From Pholiota molesta (taxonomy: Eukaryota; Basidiomycota; Agaricomycetes; Agaricales; Strophariaceae): a stretch of 64,000 nucleotides of DNA. The stretch covers positions 1 to 64,000 of the forward strand of contig JACGCK010000139.1 in NCBI GenBank assembly GCA_014925825.1, read 5' to 3'. This document shows positions 10,079-20,662 of the stretch, piece after piece. Numbering within the stretch: the first letter of the stretch is position 1; the number at the start of each line of letters is the position of its first letter. A program made the translations under genes and the position numbers. The notes beneath the pieces were generated by a model that worked only from the letters and a program-made list of their open reading frames with translations, did not search any database and was not told the DNA's origin.

Positions 10079-11825
10079 ATGCCTGAAAGGTGTGTTCTTT
10101 TCGTATTCGATGATGATCGTAGGGCTAATTGGTTTTCATTGCTCAGACATGTCAATATGTACGGAGGTTCTCCTCTAAACCGTCTATCCTGGCTTCGTCC
10201 ATCGCAAATCTTTCTCAATGCTGTCGCTGCACTTCCCCAGACGCGATGGATCTTGTTCAGCGCTGGGCAGCCGTTGACCGCAACCGAGTCCGCGTCTGCA
10301 AAGCCGTTTCCAGCTTATCTGAGCACAGAAGATGTGAAACCTTTACTCGGCCCAGGGCCGTACTTTGGACAGGGGAAAGAGGCCGGCGAACTGGTCGTTG
10401 AAAAGGGCCCAGCAGAAGAGCATGGCCATGATCATTCCCCCACGGAAGGCGCGCGCCATCTCGGTGCTCGTGCGGTGTTCCTCGGTTTGCATGAAAACCA
10501 ATCTGGACATAATAGCACTGCCATATCTTCATCTGAATTGAGCAACATAGAGCAAGTCGTCAAGAAGCTCGACGGAATCCCTTATTTCGCCATGGATGTC
10601 ATGGACTTGAAGGAATCGCCCGAAGAATTGCTAGAGATCCTGAAAGACGCTTCGCTTGGACGGGAAGGAAAGATATTGAGCTGGTCGGAACCTAGATCGT
10701 TTCTCTCGAGTATGGATGTAATAACTGCTGGTATTTATGCTCCTGCTAGAAGCATGGTGGATTGGAACCAGCGGACTAAGGTGAGTAGTGACGGTTAGTC
10801 TATGCCTCAATATCTCTAGGACTTTTATTGATGTGATTGGATCAGTTCTGTGCTGGATGTGGTTCGCCGACCTATTCTATGTGGGGTGGTTGGAAAGTCT
10901 CCTGCACTTCGCTATTGCCCTGGGTGGATAATAACAACGGGAAACCTTGTCCGACCGCGTATGTACTTCATGCACACAACCCCTAGTGATAACTAATATA
11001 TTCATACAGGAAAGGCTTACACAACTTCACCCATCCGCGAACAGACCCTGTAGTCATCATGATCGCCATCGATGAAACCGGCGATAAAATTCTTCTAGGA
11101 AGAGGAGTGAGTTGGCTGACCCCGACAATGTTCGCATCTTTGCTCAGACGTTCACGCAGAAAAGATATCCTGACAAGTTCTACTCGGCTCTTGCTGGCTT
11201 CGTTGAGCCTGGAGAAACTTTTGAGGACGCTGTTGCACGAGAAATGTGGGAGGAAGCAGGTATCCATGTCTGGAACATGACTTACCATTCTGGTCAGCCG
11301 TGGGTTAGTAATAATTATTTCCATCATTTCATAACTGGTCTCTGACATCTTTGCGTAGCCATATCCCGCAAACCTCATGGTCGGATTCTACGCTCGCGGT
11401 GATTCTACGAAACCGATACGAACCGACCTAGACAATGAACTCGTCGGTAAGAATCAAAAGTCTATGCCTCCGAATCCAACAACATCTCAGTTCCTTTCAT
11501 CATAGATGCCCGGTGGTTTACAAGGGCAGAGGTCGAAGCGGTGCTCAACAATACCGCAGGGACGAAATTCGGCAACACGCCAAGGGTGTGGTCCAACGAA
11601 ACCACAGAAGCCAACAACAAAGACCCCACCAAGCTTGACGCAGCAGGCCAGGCGTCAACGACCGTCGACCCTACGAAGGCCAAACCCCAGGCTGTACCGC
11701 AAGACGATGGACCCCCGTTCCGCCTTCCGCCCACGAGCGCGATTGCGGGGGTTCTGATCAGAGATTGGGTTGATAGAAAGATAGGATTTCCTGCCGAAGA
11801 GGTCGTACAGAAGGGTAATTTGTAA
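10079..11825 (+). CDS. NPY1: NADH pyrophosphatase, Nudix family (NPY1/NUDT12-like)
   Basis: Seven exons (10079-10089, 10147-10780, 10846-10958, 11010-11106, 11148-11303, 11359-11446, 11506-11825) give 472 residues. The N-terminal domain has the family stretch SPLNRLSWLR. A zinc ribbon follows: FCAGCGSPTYSMWGG, then two further Cys (VSCT and KPCP). The Nudix box is GFVEPGETFEDAV with REMWEEAG, which has the G-x5-E-x7-REUxEExGU pattern. The enzyme hydrolyses NADH or NAD+ (and decapped NAD-RNA in some species) to NMN(H) and AMP, and in yeast is peroxisomal. The first exon is 11 nt. The 57-nt first intron is a multiple of three and has a good donor, GCTAAT branch site and acceptor; splicing it gives the expected N-terminus. 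The C-terminus carries an unusual Thr/Asn/Pro-rich insert before IAGVLIRDWV. Confidence 0.93.
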
Positions 11826-12031
11826 AAGTGTGTAATTTTTGAATACTTAGATTGCATCGTTTTGTCCAGCCGTATCTGCTGCAAAGAATATACTTACATC
11901 TTCCTTGTAACTTGAACTATTTGAGTGTGTTGATCTGGTGCATTTAACTTTCAGAATCAGGGGGTGGAACTTGGCACAGAAAACCAGGCAACAACAAAAA
12001 TGATAGATGGAGTTGTCATAGACAAGTCAAT

Positions 12032-12122
12032 TCCGGTACGGGGAATCGAACCCCGAGCTACCGCGATCGCGCAGTGACATGCATATGAAAGGCGGTAATG
12101 TTAGCCGTTACACCATACCGGA
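12032..12122 (-). tRNA. tRNA-Glu (UUC) with 20-nt intron
   Basis: The minus strand folds as a full cloverleaf. Acceptor arms TCCGGTA and TACCGGA pair over seven bases. The D arm is GTGT/ACAT, the anticodon stem ACCGC/GCGGT, and the T arm CGGGG-TTCGATT-CCCCG. The loop CTTTCA then C puts TTC at positions 34-36, so it reads Glu GAA/GAG codons. A 20-nt intron sits after position 37, the canonical place. The mature form is 71 nt before CCA addition. The internal B box is intact, so it should be transcribed by RNA polymerase III. Confidence 0.93.
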
Positions 12123-12336
12123 TTAACAAGAATGCTACATAGTTTTATTACATACAAGTTGTCAATGGTATTACCTAAAGTCAGAACTCAGCGATGCTCC
12201 AGTTCTTTCAAGTTTCTGCTTTCTCGAGGAGTACGAAGCCTATAATCAGCTGGCTGTGGCACAATCCACACTTTATCTCAAGATTCAACCGATACCCTAG
12301 TTCTCGACCTGGATCCGGAACCTGCGTTATGAAAGG

Positions 12337-13661
12337 ATGAGCTTTTCCGACCTTCGTTTCATCGTGGCCTCCGACGTCCTTCTTGCCTGTTTCCTCCCTC
12401 TGGCGATCCTTCTACTCTCATATAAACACTTTCCAGCATTCTCTCTATCCGTTGTGCGCGAAATCTTGACCTTCAACACACACAAGCAACGTCGACACGG
12501 GCATTTCTCACTGGAGAGAGCATATCATTCATTCTCTCAATATGCTCGCCTGTCAGCAAACGAACTGTCCAGGATGCGCTCGTCCTACGCCACGCTATCG
12601 CGATCGAATAAGAACATAGGGTACAGAATCGGATATCCCAAGAAGCTGGACCGACTACGCGACGTCACAAGTCTCAACGCGACGCTCGTGGATGGAATTG
12701 TGGAACTGGCTCTTGAAGAGTTTCCGTCGCTCAAGGACGAACCCGTTATCGACACCAACTTCGCTGACCTCGGACGCGTTCGCGAGTCCTTGAAACATTT
12801 CGTGCGAGATTGGAGTGAAGAGGGCGCAAACGAACGAAACCGGATATTTGCGCCCATAATCAACCTTTTGGCGCAAGTAGAGACATATAAAAGGCCGGAA
12901 ATGAAGGTTCTTGTGCCGGGCTGTGGTCTTGGACGTTTAGCTTGGGAGATAGCGCAAATGGGTAAGTCTTTGCATGCTGTTTATCTACGTGGTAAGGCTA
13001 AACACAAAAACTAGGGTTTGATACGACGGCCAATGAGCTGTCGTTCTTTATGACACTGTCGCTACGGTTCCTCCTTTCACCAAAAACAACATCTTCCAAT
13101 CAGCATATTTTGCGCCCATACGCACATTGGTTTTCCCATCAGCGCTCCAATGATTCGCTCTTCCGATGTATCAACTTCCCGGATGTTGTGCCGAGGTTCA
13201 GTGCGAACTTTCGTCTGGCTGAAGGAGACTTCTTAGATATCAAGGCGCCGTCTAGTCAGGAGACAGGGCCCAAACCTCTGTCTTGGACAAGGGATGCTAG
13301 GGATGCCCCAGGATCGCGATCTAAAGAAGGGTATGACTACATCGTAACCTTGTTCTTCATCGACACCTCTCTTGACGTTCTGACCACTTTGAATCATATC
13401 TACTCTCTCCTCCGGCCTGGGGGCACATGGATAAATCTCGGACCGCTGTTGTGGACAGGCGGTGCTCAATCGAAAGTCGAACTCTCTCTCGAAGAGGTCT
13501 TAGAGGCTGCAAAGGACATCGGATTCATCATTGAAGCCGACGACAGCGGCCTTTCTTCTGGAAAAACTGTCGAATGTGAATATACTGGGGATAAGAACGC
13601 CATGATGCGGTGGATATATAGGGCGGAGTTCTGGGTTGGCAGAAAACCGGAGCTACGCTGA
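12337..13661 (+). CDS. Carnosine N-methyltransferase (N2227-like)
   Basis: Two exons, 12337-12961 and 13015-13661, give 423 residues in one frame. The SAM-binding motif is VLVPGCGLGRLAWEIA, followed across the intron by GFDTTANELSFFM. Later family motifs are NFRLAEGDFLDI, YDYIVTLFFIDTSLDV and LLRPGGTWINLGPLLW. This is the N2227/CARNMT1 family, which methylates the imidazole of carnosine-like histidine derivatives using SAM. The first 30 residues include a hydrophobic stretch (LLACFLPLAILLLSY) that could be a membrane anchor or may mean the true start lies further in; the family usually starts closer to the KHFPAF region. The substrate in fungi is not known. Confidence 0.88.
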
Positions 13662-13689
13662 AGTGGGATCTAGGGATTCTTCCCACCAA

Positions 13690-14002
13690 TTCCTTTGTAC
13701 GTCTCCTCGCACCACCTCGCACATACTCGGAGTCTGATAACGCTGTACGATTGTCTGGGAGACAAATGGCATGCACACCATTTTCGCAGCTTGCGAAGTC
13801 GCATTTCGCGCTTGAAAGAAACCGCCTCAATGCCCGCTCACACCCCGTCCATTTCATCGATAACAATTTCAGCACCCGCGACATTGAGGAAGGGAGCTTT
13901 ACCCTGACTTCTTTTCCCAAATATCCTGAATGGGTCGCGGATATCAGAAATTTAGCAACGCTTGACAACATGCCCCCCTTGTCACATCACCTGGCCGCTT
14001 AA
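13690..14002 (+). pseudogene. Coding relic of an unrecognised protein
   Basis: A roughly 80-residue stretch (13775-13999) reads like genuine protein: FALERNRLNARSHPVHFI, then FTLTSFPKYPEWVADIRNLA and MPPLSHHLAA, then TAA. Just upstream, another frame reads TLYDCLGDKWHAH, and the two seem to be one coding unit broken by a one-base shift near 13770. No convincing start or further exons are found. It may be a truncated gene or a short gene with an indel. I do not recognise it. Confidence 0.4.
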
Positions 14003-14629
14003 AACCACGCTGAACCCTTGCCTTTACCCTAATGTGGTTGGGTTGCTTGGAAAAAAAAACGAAGCGCAGACCTCTTTTGACTCGTGTACTCCCTTGTTTC
14101 CATTCTTTTTCCAATACAATCTCTGCCATTCGGCCATCATACCAACCGTTTGGTCTATTTGCCAGTTTTTTTAATCAGCGGTGCCAATCAGCGACTTTAA
14201 TCAGAACATTCGTCATCCTTCGTCAGGTGGGTGGTTCTCCTGGGTATATAAACCCCTTCACTTCGCGTTCTCTCTTTCTCTCTAACCACGACCATCCCCC
14301 GCTTTCTTCACCCACTGCGAGGGGCATAGTCCGCCATGTGGCATCCACTGGCATCTTAGTCGCTGGCTACACTCACATTGTAAGCCAGCCCTCGTCTTCT
14401 TTATCAATGCTGACGTCCTTCACCAGCCAGCCAGCGATCGTCAAGCCTGCTTTACGCTTGCAGGCTCAGTCGACTCCGCCACCTATCCGCCTGATCCACC
14501 GACTATACTCGTACGTCTCATTCTGCCTCTGTGTGCGACTCCATGACTGATTTGAGCGCGCTAGATGACTCTCGGTCGGTGTGATCACCTTCGGCATATC
14601 AGGTCTAGCCATGAGCAGGGTCAATGACG
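14003..14629. other. Intergenic with TATA-like box
   Basis: The sequence GGGTATATAAACCCC at about 14239-14253 is a good TATA-box candidate. It is followed by a CT-rich stretch ending near 14282, the usual arrangement of a fungal core promoter. No sizeable ORF follows, so if it is a promoter the transcript would be non-coding and would run into the repeat array. Confidence 0.4.
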
Positions 14630-15212
14630 AACTGAGGCATGACGCATCCCATCCCTTGGCGGACAGTGGCTACATCGCATCCCATTAATCGTTACGACTT
14701 TCACCCATGGGCGATGGCTTACGTGTCCCAACTACGCATTGCGGCTAAACGTTCCTCGCTCATTGCTCTGGCATGCACCATGGACAATGGGGTATTGGAT
14801 CCTCATCCGTGCATTCGTGCGGACAGAGGCGAGTCCGTATCCCGTTCATGTGGCGGCCTGAACCAACTGGAGTCGGGGCCACAAGGTATTTTCGAGTCTG
14901 CGCTGTATTCATCCCAACTCACGCTCTATCTCTAGTTCCATTCCTTATATTTCGGGTGCATCAGCCATCGCACCCAAACATCGTGCAGGAGACGGGCCAA
15001 TTGTTAGTGTCAATTCATCCCTTTATTCGTCTTGAGTGCTCACTCTACGTTCCAGTCCCCCTCTTGCCAGTGCGTGGGCAGTGGTATATGTATCCCATTC
15101 GTGCGTTAGTGCGGACAGCGGCATTATGTATCCCACCCACCGCTGCTCGGTAACAACTGGTAAGACCTATATTTTCTGTGTCCCTTCGAATCGTGCTCGC
15201 CTTTGTTTTGGG

Positions 15213-15547
15213 CCGTGGTATGACGCATCCCATCCATTCTGTGGACAGTGGCTCCTCCGCATCCCGGCCCTCCTGGAAGTGGCATGACGATTCCTGCCAT
15301 GCATCCGTGTGGACGGGACGTATCCCTTTCAAAGTCTGCTGTAAATGGAGCTTGATGGGCAGTGCGGTATTCGTATCCCACCCGTCTTGCTCTAGTCCCC
15401 AGTGGAAGTATATATGGTATGTTTTATTCCTTTTCTTTCCTTCTGGTTATTGATGCGATTTTTTTATAGCTTTCGGTCGTCTTTTTTTCTTGGAACTTTT
15501 TGTATTCTTCCCATCTTCCCTTGGATTCGTGCTCTCTCTGGTCTCAA
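15213..15547 (+). repeat. Repeat unit A (335 bp)
   Basis: It begins CCGTGGTATGACGCATCCCA and matches unit B over nearly its full length, including the TCTTGCTCTAGTCCCCAGTG segment and the GGTTATTGATGCGATTTTTT segment. Confidence 0.8.
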
Positions 15548-15862
15548 CCGTGGTATGACGCATCCCATCCATACGTGGACAGTGGCTCCTCCGCATCCCG
15601 GTCCTCCTGGAAGTGGCATGACGATCCTTCCATGCATCTGCGTGGAGGGGGCGTATCCCTTTCAATGTCTGCTGTAAATGGGGCTTGATGGGCAGCGTGG
15701 TATCTCTTATCCCACCCGTCTTGCTCTAGTCCCCAGTGGAGTAGATATGGTATGTTTTATTCCTCTTCTTTTCTTCTGGTTATTGATGCGATTTTTTTTA
15801 GCTTTCGCTCTTCCTATTTTCTTTTCCGTATCCCTTAAAACCGTGCTCTCCTTTGTTCTCGA
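15548..15862 (+). repeat. Repeat unit B (315 bp)
   Basis: It begins with the same 20 bases as unit A. Differences are point changes and short indels, mostly in the T-rich part, which makes the unit 20 bp shorter. Confidence 0.8.
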
Positions 15863-15932
15863 CCGTGGTATGACGCATCCCATCCATACTGTGGACAGGT
15901 GCCACTCCGCATCCCGGTCATCTTCACACCCC
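15863..15932 (+). repeat. Repeat unit C, truncated
   Basis: About 70 bp match the start of units A and B up to CGCATCCCGGTCATC. After that the sequence is unrelated. Confidence 0.75.
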
Positions 15933-16061
15933 ACCCAATGCCCAAGCGCGGCGATGGGAGGTCCGACGACTGGGCATCTCGGCGAACTGTGCGCACGCGC
16001 AGGGAGCCAGCCACTGCCTTTCGTCTCGCCCCTATCGCTGCTGCGAGGACACGGCACCCTT

Positions 16062-16267
16062 GGAGCCGTCTTGCGGCGGTTATCTTCGGTCGAGCCGCCC
16101 TTTGGGCAGGTGCGTCAGTGCCCTGCCCGAAAAGAACTAGGAACGCGCTGCGCTGGGGACCGTCTTTGCGGTGGTCTTCAATAGTTTTGCATGCCGTTCG
16201 TCGTAGTTATTAGGAATGAAGAGCCTGAGGAGATGTGCTGCGCTGGAGGCGCCTTTATGGCGTCTTC
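16062..16267 (+). repeat. Three short GC-rich repeats
   Basis: Related 23-26 nt segments of the form GGASCCGTCTTTGCGG-GTCTTC occur at 16062-16087, 16157-16179 and 16245-16267, about 90 bp apart. The last two are also preceded by GCTGCGCTGG. They continue past the tandem array with no ORF conserved between them. Confidence 0.5.
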
Positions 16268-17480
16268 AAAGATTTGCAAGCTGCTCCGATCGTTCTACCT
16301 GCGCGATCAGTGCATTATACTTTTCCTTTTCGTTCGCTCTGCGGGAGAACAACTCGGTATGTCCTGTCCTCTTCGTCGCTGAATTCTTTGCTCATAAGCT
16401 ATCCTTCTTTAGGCACCGCTGAATCGTGAACGCTACTTAATGTGTCTCGGTAAGCCTCACCTCTCAATTTTCAAACATCTCGATAGGTTGCAAGCCCGGC
16501 AAAAGCCCGATACCTCAGCAGCCGACAATTCGAAGAAATCAAAAGTAGAATAGTCATTGCACGATTATAAACGCGGCCTACAGGGCAAAGACCAAATGTA
16601 GTGTACTTGCATTTAGTTTCTATTTTCTATACTGTTTGTATCTGTGCAGTATTGCAGTATTTGATTGTTTTTAATGCAAAACTCGCGCACCCTCGTTTGA
16701 TCGCACTGTCATTCGTATGCACTTTGATTTTTGAGACCTCCGAGATTGAAAATAACTGAGAATCGCAAGAGTATTGGCGACCATTGTTGAGGTCTTTAAA
16801 TTTGCTTTGCGCGATTTCTTGTTGGCCATTCACGCTGAGACCATTTTTTATGACCGAGCATGGCGGGTATGGCCGCTAGCAAGGTTATCAGAGAAAATGG
16901 TGTCCGATTTACTCACTATCATAAGCAATCCAAATATGTAGGATTAGATTGTTTATTCACCCTTGCGAAGCATGGGTCAACCTCTAAGAATTATCATTGA
17001 ACCTCTTTTCATTCCCATACGGACTCCGGAGCACGAGTCACCTTTAGTGATGTAATAAAAGAACAACATGCTCGGACATGGATAATTGCACTCGACATTG
17101 AGAGTTGTTTTCGAGCGCGAGGTGCTGAGATGACGTCGGAGTCATCAACCGCTCGTCGTCACCTGCTCGAGTCACGTTGTCGGAAAATCCCCCGACTCGA
17201 GAGCATGGTCCGTGCGCGAGGCTCGAAACATATATAAGAGGTGTGCGGACAACTGGACACCTCATACTTACCTTGATGGCATAGGCTCCTTCACGTACCT
17301 GGGTCTGTGGGCCGTGGAAATCCCCCATAGCACGGCGACCTTGTCCTCAGGGGGTGTCTGCGGCTTGTATGGGCTTAGGCTCATGCACCGTCTCAATATT
17401 TTCCTGTCCCGCTCCGGCCACTCTGGCTGGGCGGGCTCTTTTTTTTGATCTTTCGCTGTCCTAACCCTAACCTTAAAAAA
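16268..17480. other. Intergenic
   Basis: About 1.2 kb with no convincing gene. At 17461-17474 there are two telomere-like CCCTAA units in CTAACCCTAACCTT. A TATATAA sequence at about 17229 precedes no recognisable ORF. Confidence 0.35.
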
Positions 17481-17592
17481 CCTCGCAACCTCTCCTTCCT
17501 GCACTGGTCTCGGACCGTGTGGATGACTTCAGAACCTCGCAACCTCCCTCTCCCTCCCCACACTGGTCTCGGATCGTGTGGATGACTTCACA
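17481..17592 (+). repeat. Imperfect direct repeat, two copies
   Basis: Copies at 17481-17531 and 17535-17590 both run from CCTCGCAACCTC to CACTGGTCTCGGAYCGTGTG and GATGACTTCA. The second has an extra CT-rich insert of about five bases. Confidence 0.75.
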
Positions 17593-18969
17593 TTGTGCTG
17601 GTCCGCCGCACAATATCAGGCCACGCCGAGCTGGTCTGCCGCTCGCTGCGAGACTGCCTCACTACAACAAGGAGTCAAACTCAACCAGTATGTGACTCAT
17701 TCACGAGGAAGAGGTTAGGACAAGCACCCACATCTTCACTTCTCCTAGTATACTTGACCCTGTACTGCTGTGCTGTACCACAAATAAAAACAAAGCAGGG
17801 TGTCTGGCTTTGAGCCGACGCCTTGCCATTTTCGCCTTAACATTGTCTGTATATGATGAGTATTGCCAGTACACTCTGAGAAGCTCCCAAGGAGGCATTT
17901 CAGATTGGAATGAGCTTGGTGAAACCCACTGCAACTGACCCGGACCATGATGTGATGGCAGTCCCATATCTATTCTCTGAGTCTCTTGCTCTGTTCTGTT
18001 ATGTCAAGGTGCACTGCATGTGGTCAATATTCAAGCTTTTCAAGTCTAAGCAGGAAACATCATGAGCACTTCTATTCGAGAAGATGTCACTGTGAGTCTG
18101 TGTTCATCAGCTTTGTGTGAAGCTACATGATCTTTGGTAGAATTGTGTTAGCACATCCATTGGGCCGACATGCTGCCCGTATAAACTGGAAGCGATCTTT
18201 AACTTGAAAAGTTTCTATCATACAAATTGCCAGTGGTCTCATTGTCAAAATCATGCACATATACGAACATCACCAACGCCGTACCCTTTCGCTTCATGAC
18301 TGATATTGTTTGCGGTGTGATTATCACTGACTTTTATTGACGACGTACCCAACTCAAGCCTGTGGCCATGCGAAAGAGTCCTAATGGTCATCACATTTAT
18401 GAGATCGAATAGGATCATAAATCGATACCGCTAGATGAAATAACAACGTCGGGCGGCCCAAATATCTGAAGTGTACGAACGGTACATGGCATTGGCAGTG
18501 TTATTGCGAAGGGATTGGTTCGCGTCAATTCGTATACGTACATACTCAACCGAGGCATTTATGGTGTAGTATTTCCACACACGGGGAATCGTTGTATTTG
18601 TTCGTTCAGCGACGAGCGGCTATAGAGTAGCATAGCATGATGTTTTAGCGCTCAGAACGGTTTCACACGAGAAATGAAATGACGTACCATGGTGTGCAGA
18701 CGGAGACGGATACTGTCAGAAAGCCCGTGAAGCGGCGTTCATGGCAGCCCATCCGACCATAAAATTAGCGTGAGCGAGGAGCGTTGGGCTGTGTGCTCAA
18801 TAGGAGCGAAGGCAAGGCGCTCCCTGCACCCAGTTCGATAACTGAAAGACTTCATCGTCAATTGGAGCTCGCCAATTGATGTTAAATGACCTTACCTGTC
18901 CTCCCATTAAAATCCAGCAAGTTTCGTTCAATCCGCTATAGAAAGGTGGGGCGCAAAGCGCCTGAAGAT
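17593..18969. other. Intergenic
   Basis: About 1.4 kb without a supported gene. Short open frames are present on both strands but show no family motif or splice structure. Confidence 0.35.
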
Positions 18970-19227
18970 CTACTTTGGCAAGATTGCGCGCAGTTGTTTG
19001 GGACGGTAAAAGCTTGTGGCGAATGAAAATATCTTGATGCGGTTCAGGATGTCTCCAGCAATCTGGTCGAAGTCGCCGACATCCTGACCATGACTGTAGC
19101 TGGAGCCACGCAAGAATGCTTTATCTCCTGAAGCTGCGTAGAGAACGCGCTTGCGCGCTAGTGCGTAATCCGGAGATAGTGACTGATAGCGGATCGTATC
19201 TGTCAATGATAGAGGTTCACCTATCAA
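18970..19227 (-). pseudogene. Coding relic beside an inverted-repeat element
   Basis: An 85-codon minus-strand frame has protein-like composition: SLTDTIRYQSLSPDYALARK, then DVGDFDQIAGDILNRI. It ends in a stop near 18970. Its upstream end runs straight into the left arm of the inverted repeat at 19220, where the frame reads PSLLIGEP. No start codon or domain is recognisable, so it is probably an exon-sized fragment of a larger gene. Confidence 0.35.
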
Positions 19228-19870
19228 TAGGCTGGGTAGTTATCTGCCCGGAGTTACCCGGGCAGATAACTTTTGAGCTCGCTGAGTGAATTAAGCGCCC
19301 GGACATGGTCCCCGGTAGCTCAAGTTCTGTATATGAGCTCTTTATGTATGATTAAATAGATCTGCCTGCTATATTTTTTAAATAGAATCATGCAAGGCTG
19401 CGAATTTGGTGTAAGGTTATCTGCCATGGCCAAAAGTTATCTGCCATGCCGTGCTTTGTCATTACACAGCCACACAAAAACATCGTCGAAATTGCATCGT
19501 TTAGTGCTCATGGGGAGGCTCAATTAAAATTTGGGAGGCCCTAAAAATTCAAGACAGTAGTACACAGTATGAAGAGTCCTCCTTAAAAAATTCGGCTCTG
19601 AATGTTGGTTTTTCCAAGTGTGGCCTACTTTTTTCTGCTCTTAACCCCTTTGAAAGTGTTATTTGGCACTTCCAGAGCCGTTTCTCGAAGCGCGCATCGC
19701 GCGGAATTTTTTTGTACTATTCACAGTATCTTCGACGTCTGGGACACTCATTTCCAACTTATTTGGAGTGATATAAAAAATCTGTGAGCTTTCCTTTTCT
19801 CTTTCTTTTATTTCCTTTTTGGAATTCTTTTTTCGGATTCTTTCTTAAACATACCCAGCCTATTGATAGG
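19220..19870. mobile_element. 651-bp interval bounded by perfect 19-bp inverted repeat
   Basis: The left arm CCTATCAATAGGCTGGGTA (19220-19238) and its exact reverse complement (19852-19870) bound a non-coding AT-rich interval. Inside are four copies of GTTATCTGCC: two form the hairpin at 19238-19271 and two are direct copies near 19415 and 19435. Size, lack of coding and terminal inversion suggest a non-autonomous DNA transposon. I found no clear target-site duplication outside the arms. An alternative is an inverted duplication of a gene fragment, because both arms read PSLLIG outward. Confidence 0.5.
19238..19271. repeat. Perfect 14-bp hairpin
   Basis: Arms AGTTATCTGCCCGG and CCGGGCAGATAACT are separated by the six bases AGTTAC. 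The hairpin overlaps the inner end of the left arm of the inverted-repeat interval. Confidence 0.8.
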
Positions 19871-20662
19871 AAAACCATGATAGACACTTGAATGCCATGC
19901 GATGTGAGACAAAAGCACAACTATCGCGCCCGTTGTGCGGCTCTTGGGCGAGAGATCACTGTCTGTCAGCGCGCCCAATGTTGGGATAGCATGCAGAACG
20001 AAGTGTCGCACTGTACGATTGCACAATCTGACGGCAGTGAGACCTCTTCAGGGTCATTTGTGTATGTGTCTTAGAGAATGTCGATTGGACTTTGCAAGTC
20101 GGACCCTCTGCTGGGGAGCATGCTTCATGGCGGGCAGCGACGGGTTGGGTGTCATAGCGTGGCGGATTCCTGGAAAATCGGACCCAGAGATGGGGAGATG
20201 GATGGCGGCCCTGTGATGATATCGGAGTCTGTTGTGGATGGGTCCGTGCGCATCATGAGGATGTGTGGGATAGTTGATGAGAATGGAAAGGCGTTGGTTT
20301 CGGGTTTTCAGTCGACGTTCGTTGTTGTTGTCGCCGTCTTCGTCGTTTGTTTGTCGTTGCCGTCGTCGTTCTTACTGTCTTCGTCGTTGTTCTCGTCGTT
20401 GACCTCCACGCACAGCGCCTTTCCCTCGCGCAGAGACTTCGTTCAATTCCCTCCTTGTTGAACTTTTTTTCTCTTTTGCGTGCGTGTCTTTTTTATTTCG
20501 CCCCAACCACCACACTCGTTTCGCTGGAATCCAGCCCACACGCTCCCTACTCATTCGTTGATACAATTCTCTAACATCCTTCTCCCCCTTTTCTTGCAAT
20601 AATTCCGCCGTTGCCATACATATCACATCCATTTTTACCGCTACCCCCTCTATATCGCTCCC
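19871..20662. other. Upstream region of MRN1-like gene
   Basis: It contains a long stretch of imperfect GTCGTY repeats (about 20315-20400) followed by CT-rich and T-rich tracts up to the ATG. This is common in strong fungal promoters and long 5' UTRs. Confidence 0.4.

Larger units (their letters stand above)
14630..15940 (+). repeat. Degenerate tandem repeat array
   Basis: A core of the type TGACGCATCCCAT...GGACAGTGGC recurs at about 14638, 15220, 15555 and 15870. A looser form, GTGCGGACAG with nearby TATCCCA, occurs near 14817 and 15108. The last three copies are long and closely related; the earlier ones are decayed. The three long copies shift reading frame relative to each other, so the array is not coding. 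The unit contains an AT/T-rich stretch and a GGGCAG...TATCCCACCCG segment, also repeated. I do not recognise the element. Confidence 0.75.

Noticed and set aside
14630..15940. CRISPR-like array
   Set aside because: Units are over 300 bp, diverged and have no short regular spacers; the host is eukaryotic.
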